Assembly: GCF_024228675.1 (NCBI RefSeq)
Contig: NZ_CP100461.1
Span: 2,787,398 to 2,851,397 of the forward strand
Length of the DNA: 64,000 bases
Origin: Salinigranum marinum
Lineage (GTDB): Archaea > Halobacteriota > Halobacteria > Halobacteriales > Haloferacaceae
Direction: 5' to 3'
Part shown: in pieces, positions 16,370-24,714 of the stretch
Position numbering within the stretch: position 1 is the first letter of the stretch
Layout of the letters: each line of letters begins with the position of its first letter
Notes under the pieces: generated by a model
The model's database searches: none
Seen by the model: only the letters and a program-made list of their open reading frames with translations
What the model was told of the DNA's origin: nothing
Program-made: the position numbers and the translations under genes

Positions 16370-17620
16370 ATGGCGATTGAGGTCACTCGCACCTACGTTG
16401 GTTCCATCCAGAACCACCGGCAGGTCTGCGATGGCTTTGACTCGCTCGGAGATTCCGCCTCGAAAATCTGGAACGTCGCACGATGGACAGCCGACCGCAT
16501 CTGGAACGCAACCGGCGAAATTCCCGATGAGGGCGTGCTGAAATCGTATATGAAGAACCAAGCGTGCTGGAAAGACCTGAACGCACAATCCAGTCAGAAA
16601 GTCATCGAAGAACTTTCTGACGCTTTCCAGTCATGGTTCGACCTGCGACACAAAGACGACACGGCAAATCCGCCCGGATACCGCAAACACGGCGATACTC
16701 GACCACGTAGTACGGTCACGTTCAAAGAAGACGGGTTCAAACACGACCCCGAGAACAACAGAGTCCGGCTCTCGAAAGGCTCGAACCTGAAAGAGTATTG
16801 GTCGGACTTCCTGCTTTGTGAGTACCGGACGCGCCCCGACGTTGACCTCTCGGAAGTCAACTCGGTGCAGAACGTCCGCGCCGTCTGGAACGGTGACGAA
16901 TGGGAACTGCATTTCGTCTGCAAAGTCGAACTCGAAACCAACGGCTCCGCAGGCGATGGTGTTGCTGGTATCGACCTCGGTATCAAGAACATCGCCACGG
17001 TCGCGTTCCCCGACGAATACGTCCTGTACCCCGGTAACTTGCTTAAGCAGGATAAACACTACTTCACACGTGCTGAGTACGACACGGAAGGTGAGAACGG
17101 CCCGTCCGAGAAGTCGATGTGGGCGCGTCAGAAACTCGCAGACCGTGAATCACATTTCTACCACGTCCTCTCAGATACCATCATAACGGAGTGTGTTGAA
17201 CGCGGTGTTGGCACGCTTGCGGTGAGTTGGCCTGAAGACGTGCGTAACTCTGACTGGGGTAAGACTGGCAACAAGAAGTTGCATACGTGGGCGTTCGACC
17301 GTCTCTACCAGTACCTCGCGTACAAAGGCGAAGAACGTGGTGTTGAGGTGCTAAAGGAGAACGAATGGAACACCTCGAAGACGTGTTCACGGTGTGGTGA
17401 CGACGCGAAGTCGAACCGCAAGCACCGTGGATTGTACGTTTGTCAGTCGTGTACGTTGGTAGCCAACGCGGATTGCAACGGAGCGGAGAACATGCGTCAG
17501 AAGATAACTCCGAGTCCTCACGGTGAGGATAGGAGTAACGGCTGTGTGGCACAGCCATCGACATACTTGTTTGATTCGGAGAGTAGGGCGTTTTCCCCGC
17601 GAGAACAGGTCATGTCGTAG
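16370..17620 (+). CDS. tnpB: TnpB RNA-guided nuclease (IS1341-type)
   Basis: 416 residues, intact. RuvC-like catalytic residues D202 (GIDLGIKN), E289 (VSWPEDVR) and D368 (NADCNGAEN), and a zinc knuckle C339-C342…C358-C361 (CSRCG, CQSC). TnpB proteins are omega-RNA-guided DNA nucleases that help retain IS200/IS605-family elements. No tnpA (Y1 transposase) gene is adjacent, so it is a solo tnpB and could move only in trans. The omega-RNA is expected to overlap the 3' end of the gene and the terminal hairpin. Confidence 0.92.
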   Translation: MAIEVTRTYVGSIQNHRQVCDGFDSLGDSASKIWNVARWTADRIWNATGEIPDEGVLKSYMKNQACWKDLNAQSSQKVIEELSDAFQSWFDLRHKDDTANPPGYRKHGDTRPRSTVTFKEDGFKHDPENNRVRLSKGSNLKEYWSDFLLCEYRTRPDVDLSEVNSVQNVRAVWNGDEWELHFVCKVELETNGSAGDGVAGIDLGIKNIATVAFPDEYVLYPGNLLKQDKHYFTRAEYDTEGENGPSEKSMWARQKLADRESHFYHVLSDTIITECVERGVGTLAVSWPEDVRNSDWGKTGNKKLHTWAFDRLYQYLAYKGEERGVEVLKENEWNTSKTCSRCGDDAKSNRKHRGLYVCQSCTLVANADCNGAENMRQKITPSPHGEDRSNGCVAQPSTYLFDSESRAFSPREQVMS

Positions 17621-17652
17621 ACCAGCAAATATCCCACCTGCGGTATGGGAAG

Positions 17653-17672
17653 CCCCGTCGTTTACGACGGGG
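17653..17672 (+). ncRNA. Right-end hairpin / 3' part of omega-RNA scaffold
   Basis: A perfect 8-bp stem CCCCGTCG / CGACGGGG with TTTA loop, followed by AGGATGTCAC. In characterised TnpB systems the right end is transcribed as the scaffold of the omega-RNA, and the next ~16-20 nt are the guide, here TTAGCCAAGTCGTCGGAGCG. The 5' limit of the RNA cannot be fixed from sequence. Confidence 0.6.
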
Positions 17673-17740
17673 AGGATGTCACTTAGCCAAGTCGTCGGAG
17701 CGAGGGAGCCGAGGACGACCCACTACACCGCGGTACACCT

Positions 17741-17770
17741 GGTTTATTGTAATGTGTCTGAACTATATCC
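17741..17770 (+). promoter_or_regulatory. Shared promoter box, copy A
   Basis: 30 nt beginning GGTTTATTGTAAT and ending TGTCTGAACTATATCC; 26/30 identical to 21267-21296. The ACTATATCC part sits about 27 nt before ATG 17794 and would be the TATA element, giving a leaderless transcript. The conserved 20 nt upstream of it would be a regulator site or extended BRE. Confidence 0.65.
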
Positions 17771-17793
17771 GACGGCGGGCAGTAGTCGTCGGT

Positions 17794-18645
17794 ATGTCGC
17801 ATCCAGACACAGCGACCGACCGGCCGACGATAACCCAGTTCACGGACCCGATGTGCACGTGGTGCTGGGGCTCGGAGCCCGTGATCAGACACCTTCGCAC
17901 CGCGTTCGGCGCGCAAGTACGAATCGGGTACGTCATGGGGGGACTCGTCGAGGACTTCGACGGCTTTTACGACGCGGCAAACGACATCGCGGCCCCGAGC
18001 GACGTCGCCCCGCACTGGCTCGACGCGGCCGAGCGTCACGGCATGCCCGTCGACGTGGAGATCTTCGAGGCGAACCCGGCACGGTCGACGTACCCGGCGA
18101 GCGTGGCGTTCGCCGCCGCCCGACAGCAGGACGTCGATCTGGCCCACCGGTATCTCCGACGCCTGCGCGAGGCGTACGCGACGCAGGTGCGCAACGTCAA
18201 CGAGCGGGACGTCCAGGTCGACCTTGCGCGGTCGGTCGGCCTCGACGTCGACGACTTCACCGCGGCTCTGGACGACGGAACCGCACGCGCGGCGTTCGAG
18301 GACGACCTCTCGCGGACCCGTGACGCCGGCGTCCAGGCGTTCCCGACCTATCACATCCAGGGACCGTCCGGCAGCCGTCGAGCGACCGGATTCGCGTCGT
18401 TCGACACCCTCGCGGCCGAGTTGCGGTCGGTCGCGCCGTCGCTGGAGCCCTCGTCCCCACCGCCGGTCAGGCGGTTCGTCGCCGCGTACGGCCCCGTCGC
18501 GACGCGCGAAGTCGCGGAAGTGTACGACCTCGACGACGACCACGCTCGACAGGTGTTGGAGTCGCTCGTCGACGACGGAGCGCTCGTTCGAGAGCGGCGG
18601 GGCACCGGCCTGTTCTGGCAGACGACCGACGGGGGTGACGACTGA
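17794..18645 (+). CDS. DsbA/FrnE-family thiol oxidoreductase with C-terminal winged-helix-like region
   Basis: 283 residues from ATG 17794. Thioredoxin-fold start ITQFTDPMCTWCWGSEP with active-site C-T-W-C, a helical insertion containing YPASVAFAAARQQDVDLAHR, and the cis-Pro region VQAFPTYHIQGPSG. The last ~70 residues (VATREVAEVYDLDDDHARQV, VDDGALVRE) look like a small winged helix. No signal peptide, so cytoplasmic. Its stop overlaps the next start (TGATG), making an operon with the glutathionyl-hydroquinone-reductase-like gene. It may be a disulfide or thiol-conjugate isomerase. Confidence 0.85.
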   Translation: MSHPDTATDRPTITQFTDPMCTWCWGSEPVIRHLRTAFGAQVRIGYVMGGLVEDFDGFYDAANDIAAPSDVAPHWLDAAERHGMPVDVEIFEANPARSTYPASVAFAAARQQDVDLAHRYLRRLREAYATQVRNVNERDVQVDLARSVGLDVDDFTAALDDGTARAAFEDDLSRTRDAGVQAFPTYHIQGPSGSRRATGFASFDTLAAELRSVAPSLEPSSPPPVRRFVAAYGPVATREVAEVYDLDDDHARQVLESLVDDGALVRERRGTGLFWQTTDGGDD

Positions 18646-19595
18646 TGGGCCTGCTCCACGACGGCGAGTGGGAGCCCGACGCAACCCGCGACCAGTACGA
18701 CCACGACGCCTTCGACGACCGCGTTGAGGACGCACCCGACGCGACGTTCCCCGCGGAGGCGGGTCGGTATCACCTCTACGTCTCGCGGGCGTGTCCGTGG
18801 GCGCACCGGGCGGCACTCACGCGCCGACTGCTCGGGTTCGACGGGGCGGTTTCGGTCGACGTGGTCGATCCCGTTCGCCACGACCGAGGGTGGGAGTTCA
18901 CCCCCGGGAAGGCGAACTGTACCCCGGACTCGGTACACGGTCACGACACCCTCTTCGAGGTGTTCCAGGAGGCCGACCCAGACTACACGGGACCGGTGAC
19001 TGTCCCCGTCTTCTACGACCGGGAGCGCCACACCATCGTCCACGAGGAGTCCGCCGAGATCGCCCGGATGCTCGCCACCGAGTTCGATCACCTCGCGACT
19101 ACCGACCGGGACCTCTATCCCGAACCGATGCGCGAGCGGATCGACGATGCCATCGAGGAGATCCACACGACGATCAACACGGCCGTCTACCGTGCCGGGT
19201 TCGCCGACTCGCAGGCCGACTACGAGACGGCGGTGTGGGCGCTCTTCGACGCGCTGTCGCGGTGGGACGACCACCTCGGGAGCAACCGGTACGTCGTCGG
19301 CGACCGCCTCACGCTCGCCGACGTGTTCTTCTTCCCGACGCTGTATCGGTTCGACGCCGTCTACCACACCCACTTCAACTGTAACGTCCGCCGGCTGGTC
19401 GACTTCGACCACCTCTGGGACTACGCCAGGGACCTGTACCAGACACCGGGCGTCGCGGAGACCTGTAACATGGACCAGGTCAAGGCCCACTACTACCGGA
19501 GCCACGGCGAGATCAACCCGACGGGTATCGTCCCGGTCGGCCCCGAGCAGGACTGGACGGAGTCGGTCGAAGCGCGACGGCAGATGCGGGAGTAG
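18645..19595 (+). CDS. Glutathionyl-hydroquinone reductase-like (YqjG/ECM4-type) GST protein
   Basis: 316 residues, the usual length of Xi-class GSTs. Active site CPWAH (YVSRACPWAHRAALTRRL, Cys near residue 50), family signature GWEFTPGKANCTPDSV-like region, then the C-terminal helical domain with NRYVVGDRLTLADVFFFPTL and the terminal RSHGEINPTGIVPVGP. These enzymes reduce glutathionyl-hydroquinones through the active-site Cys. Haloarchaea use gamma-glutamylcysteine rather than glutathione, so a different thiol conjugate is likely the substrate. Co-translated with the DsbA-like gene. Confidence 0.88.
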   Translation: MGLLHDGEWEPDATRDQYDHDAFDDRVEDAPDATFPAEAGRYHLYVSRACPWAHRAALTRRLLGFDGAVSVDVVDPVRHDRGWEFTPGKANCTPDSVHGHDTLFEVFQEADPDYTGPVTVPVFYDRERHTIVHEESAEIARMLATEFDHLATTDRDLYPEPMRERIDDAIEEIHTTINTAVYRAGFADSQADYETAVWALFDALSRWDDHLGSNRYVVGDRLTLADVFFFPTLYRFDAVYHTHFNCNVRRLVDFDHLWDYARDLYQTPGVAETCNMDQVKAHYYRSHGEINPTGIVPVGPEQDWTESVEARRQMRE

Positions 19596-19902
19596 GGGAC
19601 ATCAGACGGTACCACGGTGGGGACGGTGTCGCCGGCGGGCGTGTTTCACCGCGACGCCCGTGTTCGACGGCTTGTCCGGGGTGGGTCGCGCCGAGCGGAC
19701 GCGTCCACGAACGCGTTCCGCCGGTCGGGGGAGTGGACCTCGACGCCGACGGAAGCGAGTCGCGGCCGGAGCAGACCACGCAGGTGTCTTCCGGGGAACC
19801 AGGTGTGCCGCGGGTTGTCTGAACTATTTGCGCGTCGGACTCGTGGGTCGGCGTACCGATGCAACGCAGCGAGCGCAGTCACGGACCCCAGTGGAGCGGA
19901 CG
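19596..19902. other. Intergenic with promoter and mini-ORF for citrate synthase
   Basis: 307 bases. The first 200 show no gene. It contains promoter box copy B (19815-19829) and a 15-codon ORF (19859-19906) overlapping the citrate synthase start; both are listed separately. Confidence 0.6.
19815..19829 (+). promoter_or_regulatory. Shared promoter box, copy B (core only)
   Basis: TTGTCTGAACTATTT matches the core of copies A and C (TGTCTGAA then TATA-like ACTATTT). The upstream GGTTTA half is not conserved here. It lies ~33 nt before the mini-ORF at 19859. Confidence 0.55.
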
Positions 19903-19906
19903 ATGA
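19859..19906 (+). CDS. 15-residue leader ORF overlapping citrate synthase
   Basis: ATG 19859 encodes MQRSERSHGPQWSGR and stops at TGA 19904-19906, which overlaps the citrate synthase ATG (19903) as ATGA. The ATG lies ~33 nt downstream of the TATA-like element, so it would be the first start on a nearly leaderless mRNA. Possible translational coupler or attenuator; only position supports it. Confidence 0.4.
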   Translation: MQRSERSHGPQWSGR

Positions 19907-21039
19907 CCGACGCGCACGCGCCAGGCCTCGATGGGGTGTCGGTCGCGGAGACACGGCTCAGCCGGATCGACGGCGAGGCGGGGGAACTCCTCGTTCGCGG
20001 GTATCCGATCGACGACCTGGCCGGCAACGCCACGTACGAAGAAACGGTCTTCCTGTTGCTCAACGGGCGTCTGCCCACCGCCGAGGAGCGAGCCGACTTT
20101 CGGGCCGAACTCGCCGCCCACCGCGGGATCGGCGAGGAAGTACTGGCGGTGCTCGAACGCGCGGCACGGGAGGGGAAACCGGCCATGGACGCCCTCCGGA
20201 TGGGCGTCGCAGCGGCGACACTCGGGGTCGAGGAGCAGGACTCCGAGACGGACGTCAGGCGCGTGATCGGAGTGTTCCCGACGATCGTGGCGGCGTACTG
20301 GCGATACCGACAGGGACGGGAACCAGTCGCCCCCCGCGACGACCTGCGTCACGCGGCGAACTACCTGTACATGCTGACCGGCGAGGAGGCGTCCGACTCC
20401 CGGGTCGACGGCCTCGAAACCTACCTCACCGCCGTCGTCGACCACGGCCTCAACGCGTCGACGTTCAGCGCCCGTGTCGTCGTCTCGACCGAGTCCGACC
20501 TCGTCTCCGCGGCGACCGCCGCCGTCGGGACGCTCAAGGGGCCCCTCCACGGCGGGGCACCGGGACCGGTCCTGGAGATGCTCCGAGACGTCCACGAATC
20601 GGGCGATTCCGAGGGGTACGTCCGCGAGACGTTGGACGCCGGCGAGCGGCTGATGGGGTTCGGCCACCGGGTGTACCGGGTCCGAGATCCCCGGGCGGCC
20701 GTCCTGGAATCGGCCGCCACGCGCGTCTCCGAGGAGCGTGAGGACGGGGACGCGGCGCTCTTCGAGACCGCGACGGCGTTCGAGGCGACCGCGACCGGGA
20801 TACTGGCGGACCACGTGCCCGGACGGCGACTGGAGACGAACGTCGAGTTCTACACCGCGGTGCTCCTCGACGGCGTCGGGATCCCGAAGGAACTGTTCAG
20901 CGCGACGTTCGCCGTCTCACGGGTGGCCGGGTGGATGGCGCACGGACTCGAACAGTTAGACGACAACCGACTCGTCCGACCGACTGCACGCTACATCGGC
21001 GAGACCGGACGGTCGTGGACCCCGATCGAAGAACGGTAG
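19903..21039 (+). CDS. Citrate synthase family protein (divergent)
   Basis: 378 residues from ATG 19903. Family landmarks: SRIDGEAGELLVRGYPIDDL near the start, DHGLNASTFSARVVVST, the catalytic-His loop GPLHGGAPGPVLEML, and MGFGHRVYRVRDPRA followed by ETNVEFYTAVLLDGVGIP. It condenses acetyl-CoA (or propionyl-CoA) with oxaloacetate. The sequence differs noticeably from the housekeeping haloarchaeal enzyme I remember, and its neighbours are redox/export genes. It is therefore probably a paralogue, possibly a 2-methylcitrate synthase. Not co-transcribed with GST; it has its own promoter box. Confidence 0.85.
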   Translation: MTDAHAPGLDGVSVAETRLSRIDGEAGELLVRGYPIDDLAGNATYEETVFLLLNGRLPTAEERADFRAELAAHRGIGEEVLAVLERAAREGKPAMDALRMGVAAATLGVEEQDSETDVRRVIGVFPTIVAAYWRYRQGREPVAPRDDLRHAANYLYMLTGEEASDSRVDGLETYLTAVVDHGLNASTFSARVVVSTESDLVSAATAAVGTLKGPLHGGAPGPVLEMLRDVHESGDSEGYVRETLDAGERLMGFGHRVYRVRDPRAAVLESAATRVSEEREDGDAALFETATAFEATATGILADHVPGRRLETNVEFYTAVLLDGVGIPKELFSATFAVSRVAGWMAHGLEQLDDNRLVRPTARYIGETGRSWTPIEER

Positions 21040-21266
21040 CCGACACAGGGTCGGAAATCCTGTTCCTCGCCGGGATCCGATTCACTGATCGGTCCCGCCG
21101 ACTCGTCGACGCGATGCGGTGGGCCACGCGCTGGGTCTCATAGACAGCCCGATATGTACGTCGAGGGTTCGGACGGTCGGACGTATTCTCCCCCCTTCAG
21201 GCGTCTCGAAGGCCCATCTGGTCACCGACCCGACACTCCGACGATCCGGTTTCCCGGGCGAAACCT

Positions 21267-21296
21267 GGTTTACTATAATTTGTCTGAAATATATCC
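21267..21296 (+). promoter_or_regulatory. Shared promoter box, copy C
   Basis: GGTTTACTATAATT…TGTCTGAAATATATCC, 26/30 identical to copy A at 17741. TATA-like AAATATAT (21288-21294) lies ~35 nt upstream of the mini-ORF ATG 21326 that leads into doxX. Confidence 0.65.
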
Positions 21297-21325
21297 GGTC
21301 GGGGTCCCTCTCTCCTCGTGCAACG

Positions 21326-21418
21326 ATGTCACCGACCGACACTCGATACACGACGATCCGAACCGCACAGACGCACGATGATCGACCCACCCGCGGCTCG
21401 ACGGGAGGCGAGCGCTGA
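21326..21418 (+). CDS. 30-residue leader ORF coupled to doxX
   Basis: Starts MSPTDTRYTTIRTAQ and is rich in Thr and Arg. Its TGA (21416-21418) overlaps the doxX ATG (TGATG). It begins just downstream of the expected transcription start set by promoter box C. No family recognised; may function only to deliver ribosomes to doxX. Confidence 0.4.
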   Translation: MSPTDTRYTTIRTAQTHDDRPTRGSTGGER

Positions 21419-21834
21419 TGGTGTTCACCTCGACGGTGTCGGGAGCGACGTTCCTCCTCAGTCGGCTCCTGTTCGCACTCGTCATCGGCTACCTCGCCCT
21501 CGGGAACCTGCTCGACCTCGAATCGTCGGTGGGGTACGCGGAACACAAGGGCGTACCGCTGGCCGCCGTCAGCGTCCCGCTGGGAAGCCTCGGGCTGATC
21601 GCCGGTGCCCTCGCGGTCCTCGTCGGCGTCTACCCCGCCGTGGGCGCGCTGGCAGTGGCTGGCTTCCTCGCCCCGATAACCGTCATCATGCACGACTTCT
21701 GGGCCCAGGAGGGCGAAGAGCGGCAGAACGAACAGATTCACTTCCTGAAGAACGTCGGTCTGCTCGGTACGGCGCTGGTGTTCGCAGCGCTGTCGAGCGT
21801 GGCCTGGCCGCTGGCGGTCGGCGTAGGGCTCTGA
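21418..21834 (+). CDS. DoxX-family membrane protein
   Basis: 138 residues with four predicted membrane helices: SRLLFALVIGYLALGNLL, LGSLGLIAGALAVLVGVY, ALAVAGFLAPITVIMHDFW and the final VGLLGTALVFAALSSVAW segment. The order and the HDFW turn are typical of DoxX/DoxD. In other prokaryotes DoxX partners thiosulfate:quinone or thiol redox systems, including a membrane thiol-oxidoreductase complex. That fits the DsbA and GST genes upstream. The MFS gene follows after 5 nt. Confidence 0.85.
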   Translation: MVFTSTVSGATFLLSRLLFALVIGYLALGNLLDLESSVGYAEHKGVPLAAVSVPLGSLGLIAGALAVLVGVYPAVGALAVAGFLAPITVIMHDFWAQEGEERQNEQIHFLKNVGLLGTALVFAALSSVAWPLAVGVGL

Positions 21835-21839
21835 GAGCG

Positions 21840-23039
21840 ATGGGTGCGACCGAGATCTCGACGCGGGCCGAGCGGACGGCGGGCGTTCCGTGGCGGTCGC
21901 CGGCACTGATCGCCATCCTCGCGGCCACGCTGATGACGCCGCTGGACGTCCCGTTGATCAGCGCCACGCTCCCGGAGATCCAGTCAGTGTTCGGCGTCTC
22001 CGAGTCGCGGGCCGGGCTGTTCATCACGCTCTACGCGCTTCCCGGGATCCTGCTGGCTCCGATCATCGGTGCGCTCGCCGACCGGGTCGGCAGGCGAGCG
22101 GTCCTCACCGGGAGCCTCGTGCTCTTCGGGCTCGCCGGCTCCGCGATCGCGTTCACGAACGGCTTTACCGTTGCGCTCTCCCTCCGCGGCCTCCAGGGGT
22201 TCGCCGCCGGGAGCGTCCTCTCGGCGCTCGCCATGACGGTCGTCGGAGACCGGTACACCGGTCGGCGGCACGATGCGGTCATGGGCGTCACGTCGGCCGT
22301 GCTCTCGCTCGGGACCGCGGTGTACCCGGTCGTCGGCGGGTATCTGGCTGCGCACGCCTGGAACGCGCCGTTTCTGGTGTACGCGCTCACGCTCCCCGTC
22401 GCCGGGCTGGTGTGGGTCGCACTCGACGACTCCGACTCGTCACCCGACGGCGACGATCGCGGCTACGTCCGGGCGGCACTGCGTCTCGTCCCGGCGCGCC
22501 AGGCGCTCGTCCTGTACGGCACCATGTTCGTCTCCTTCACCCTCCTCTTCGGCGGGCTGTACACCGCACTCCCCTTCTACCTCTCCGACACGTTCGGCTT
22601 CGCGCCGCACACGGTCGGGCTCGTCACCAGCGCCGTGCTGTTGGTGACGGCCGCGGTTTCGACGCAGAACGGCCGACTGACCGCCCGGGCGTCGAAGACG
22701 ACGCTCGTCGTCGGTGGGTTCGGCCTGTACGCCGTCGGCTTCCTGGGTGTCGCACACGCGAGTACGGTCCCGCTTCTGGTCGGCGCACTGCTCGTCTTCG
22801 GCACCGGGAACGGTCTCGTCACGCCCACGCTGTTCGCCAGTATAAGCGCGCTCGCGCCCGACGGCGTCCGGGCCGGCGTGATGAGCCTGCAGACGACCAC
22901 CATCGGCGTGAGTCAGGCCGTCGGACCGGCGCTGTTCACGCTCTTGGGCGGCCTCGTCGGCTACCAGGGGACGCTGCTCGGTGGGAGCCTCAGCGCCGCC
23001 CTCGGGGCCGGCATCCTCGGCGTCGTCACGCTCGACTAG
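21840..23039 (+). CDS. MFS transporter (drug/metabolite exporter type)
   Basis: 399 residues from ATG 21840, about 12 membrane helices. Motif A-like GALADRVGRRAVLTGS between helices 2 and 3, GLQGFAAGSVLSALAM in helix 4 and AVYPVVGGYLAA (motif C-like, characteristic of antiporters) in helix 5. In an operon with doxX. Substrate unknown; exporters next to GST/DsbA genes often handle electrophiles or antibiotics. Confidence 0.88.
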   Translation: MGATEISTRAERTAGVPWRSPALIAILAATLMTPLDVPLISATLPEIQSVFGVSESRAGLFITLYALPGILLAPIIGALADRVGRRAVLTGSLVLFGLAGSAIAFTNGFTVALSLRGLQGFAAGSVLSALAMTVVGDRYTGRRHDAVMGVTSAVLSLGTAVYPVVGGYLAAHAWNAPFLVYALTLPVAGLVWVALDDSDSSPDGDDRGYVRAALRLVPARQALVLYGTMFVSFTLLFGGLYTALPFYLSDTFGFAPHTVGLVTSAVLLVTAAVSTQNGRLTARASKTTLVVGGFGLYAVGFLGVAHASTVPLLVGALLVFGTGNGLVTPTLFASISALAPDGVRAGVMSLQTTTIGVSQAVGPALFTLLGGLVGYQGTLLGGSLSAALGAGILGVVTLD

Positions 23040-23080
23040 GACGACTCAACGTTTAACAGGGTGGCGGGAGCCTGACAGGT

Positions 23081-24019
23081 ATGGTCGATGCACCGTCCGA
23101 CAGGAACCAGGTCGCGACGGACGCCGAGTCGGCGTTCATGACGCTGAGTCACGACCTCCGGCTGGAGATACTGCTCGCGCTCTGGGACGCTCCCGGCTTC
23201 TCGCTGTCGTTCTCCGAGCTGCGGAAGGCAGTCGGCGAACGGGACTCGGGGAGTTTCACCTATCACCTCTCGGAGCTCCGGGGACAGTTCGTCGCCAAGA
23301 CCGACGCGGGCTACGAGCTGCAGTACCCGGGCCACCGCGTCCTCGACGCGATCAAGAGCGGCGTCTTCCACGAACAAGTGACCGTCGGGCCGGTCGAACT
23401 CGACGACGACTGCCGGGAGTGCGGGGAGGGACTCCGGTTCGAGTACGACACCGACTACATCGGTCGCGTCCGGTGTCTCGGCTGTGGGGACCGCACGCTG
23501 GAGTGGCCGTTCGATCCCGGCGGAACCGTCGATCGGGAGCCCGAGGGGATCGTCGCCGCCTTCGACCGACGGACGCGTCTCGTCTGGTCGTGTGCCCTCG
23601 ACGGCGTCTGCCCGTTCTGTGCCGGTCGAATCGATCGCGAACTGGCCAGTCGCGTCCACGAGTTGGGGACGTGCATCGGCGTCCTCGAACAGCTCGACCG
23701 GTACGACGAGTACTTCGCCCGCGAGCACTCGGCGGTCGTCTCGGTCGACTGCGACCGCTGCAGCTTCTACAGCTTCATCCCCGTCGGGGTCGTCCTGCTG
23801 ACTCGACCGACCGTGACGGCGCAACTCTGCGACGCCGGCGTCGACGTCCGGGAGACGCCCCTGTGGGCGCTCGGGTTCGTCGTCGACGCCGACGCCGTCA
23901 CCGTCCAAGAGGGCGACGTCACGCGCGTCACGGTGACGATTCCCGACGCGAACGAGCCGCTGGGCTTCACCCTCGACGAGTCGTTCGAGCACGTCGAGGA
24001 GGCTTCCTTGGACCAGTAA
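23081..24019 (+). CDS. ArsR-like winged-helix protein with zinc-ribbon C-terminal domain
   Basis: 312 residues. Winged helix at ~15-80 (LSHDLRLEILLALWDAPGF, FSELRKAVGERDSGSFTYHL). A zinc-binding domain follows with C111xxC114 and C132xxC135, plus CPFC and CDRC pairs further on, and a beta-rich C-terminus (VTRVTVTIPDANEPLGFTL). This architecture recurs in haloarchaea as a predicted regulator. A TATA-like CGTTTAACA lies ~27 nt before the ATG. It is a candidate regulator of the box shared at 17741, 19815 and 21267. Confidence 0.8.
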   Translation: MVDAPSDRNQVATDAESAFMTLSHDLRLEILLALWDAPGFSLSFSELRKAVGERDSGSFTYHLSELRGQFVAKTDAGYELQYPGHRVLDAIKSGVFHEQVTVGPVELDDDCRECGEGLRFEYDTDYIGRVRCLGCGDRTLEWPFDPGGTVDREPEGIVAAFDRRTRLVWSCALDGVCPFCAGRIDRELASRVHELGTCIGVLEQLDRYDEYFAREHSAVVSVDCDRCSFYSFIPVGVVLLTRPTVTAQLCDAGVDVRETPLWALGFVVDADAVTVQEGDVTRVTVTIPDANEPLGFTLDESFEHVEEASLDQ

Positions 24020-24129
24020 AAGCGGGTTCCGACGAGGATCTGCACAGGAGATAATAACTATCAAATTTATTACTGGAACTGAGTTCACCGAGCGCTTAAT
24101 TGCCTTACATCCGTGGAACACAACGAGAA

Positions 24130-24714
24130 ATGGACGTAACCGATAGCGAACATATCGTCGCACTGTGTGGCAGCCAGCGCGAGGGGAGTTACACCCGACA
24201 GGCGCTCGAACGGACGCTGTCCGCGGCGGCGTCGAGCGGCGCGACGACCGACCTCGTGGATCTCGCGGCGCTCGATCTGCCGGTGTTCGACCCCGACCGC
24301 CCCGACGCCGGGGACGCAACCGAACTCCGTCGCCGCGTCCGGGAGGCCGACGCGATCGTGTTGGGGACGCCGATGTACCACGGATCGTACTCGTCGGTGC
24401 TGAAGACCGCACTCGACTACTGCGGGTTCGACGAGTTCGAGGGGACGGTGGTCGGCCTGCTCGTGGTCTCCGGCGGTGGGTTCCCGACCCCCGCACTGGA
24501 ACACCTCCGGTCGGTGTCGCGAGCACTCGATGCCTGGGTACTCCCGCGACAGGTCGCGATCCCCACGGCACACGACGCCTTCGAGGACGGATGCCTGACC
24601 GACGAGGCGCTCGCGGAACGGGTCGATGCGCTGGGAGCCGACCTCGTCGCGTACGCGGGTGTCGAATCGTACCCCGAAACCACGACTGCCTGCGCCGTTC
24701 CGACGGCTGATTGA
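24130..24714 (+). CDS. NADPH-dependent FMN reductase / flavodoxin-fold quinone reductase
   Basis: 194 residues. Flavodoxin-like start HIVALCGSQREGSYTRQALE with the phosphate loop GSQREGSYT, then ADAIVLGTPMYHGSYSSVLK and the FMN-contact CGFDEFEGTVVGLLVVSGGG: the NADPH_dep_FMN_red family. TATA-like CTTAATTG at ~24100 predicts a leaderless start at 24130. Its stop overlaps the HxlR start. Likely reduces quinones or azo/nitro compounds or supplies reduced flavin. Confidence 0.88.
   Translation: MDVTDSEHIVALCGSQREGSYTRQALERTLSAAASSGATTDLVDLAALDLPVFDPDRPDAGDATELRRRVREADAIVLGTPMYHGSYSSVLKTALDYCGFDEFEGTVVGLLVVSGGGFPTPALEHLRSVSRALDAWVLPRQVAIPTAHDAFEDGCLTDEALAERVDALGADLVAYAGVESYPETTTACAVPTAD

Larger units (their letters stand above)
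16370..17682 (+). mobile_element. Solo-tnpB element (IS200/IS605 superfamily, IS1341 group)
   Basis: tnpB plus the right end, which finishes in hairpin 17653-17672 and GGAGGATGTCAC (to 17682). The left end is not resolved; it probably lies within 16310-16369, where the sequence becomes AT-rich (TTAATTAGGTTTACC). Sequence starting at 17683 would be the guide segment of the omega-RNA. Confidence 0.75.
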
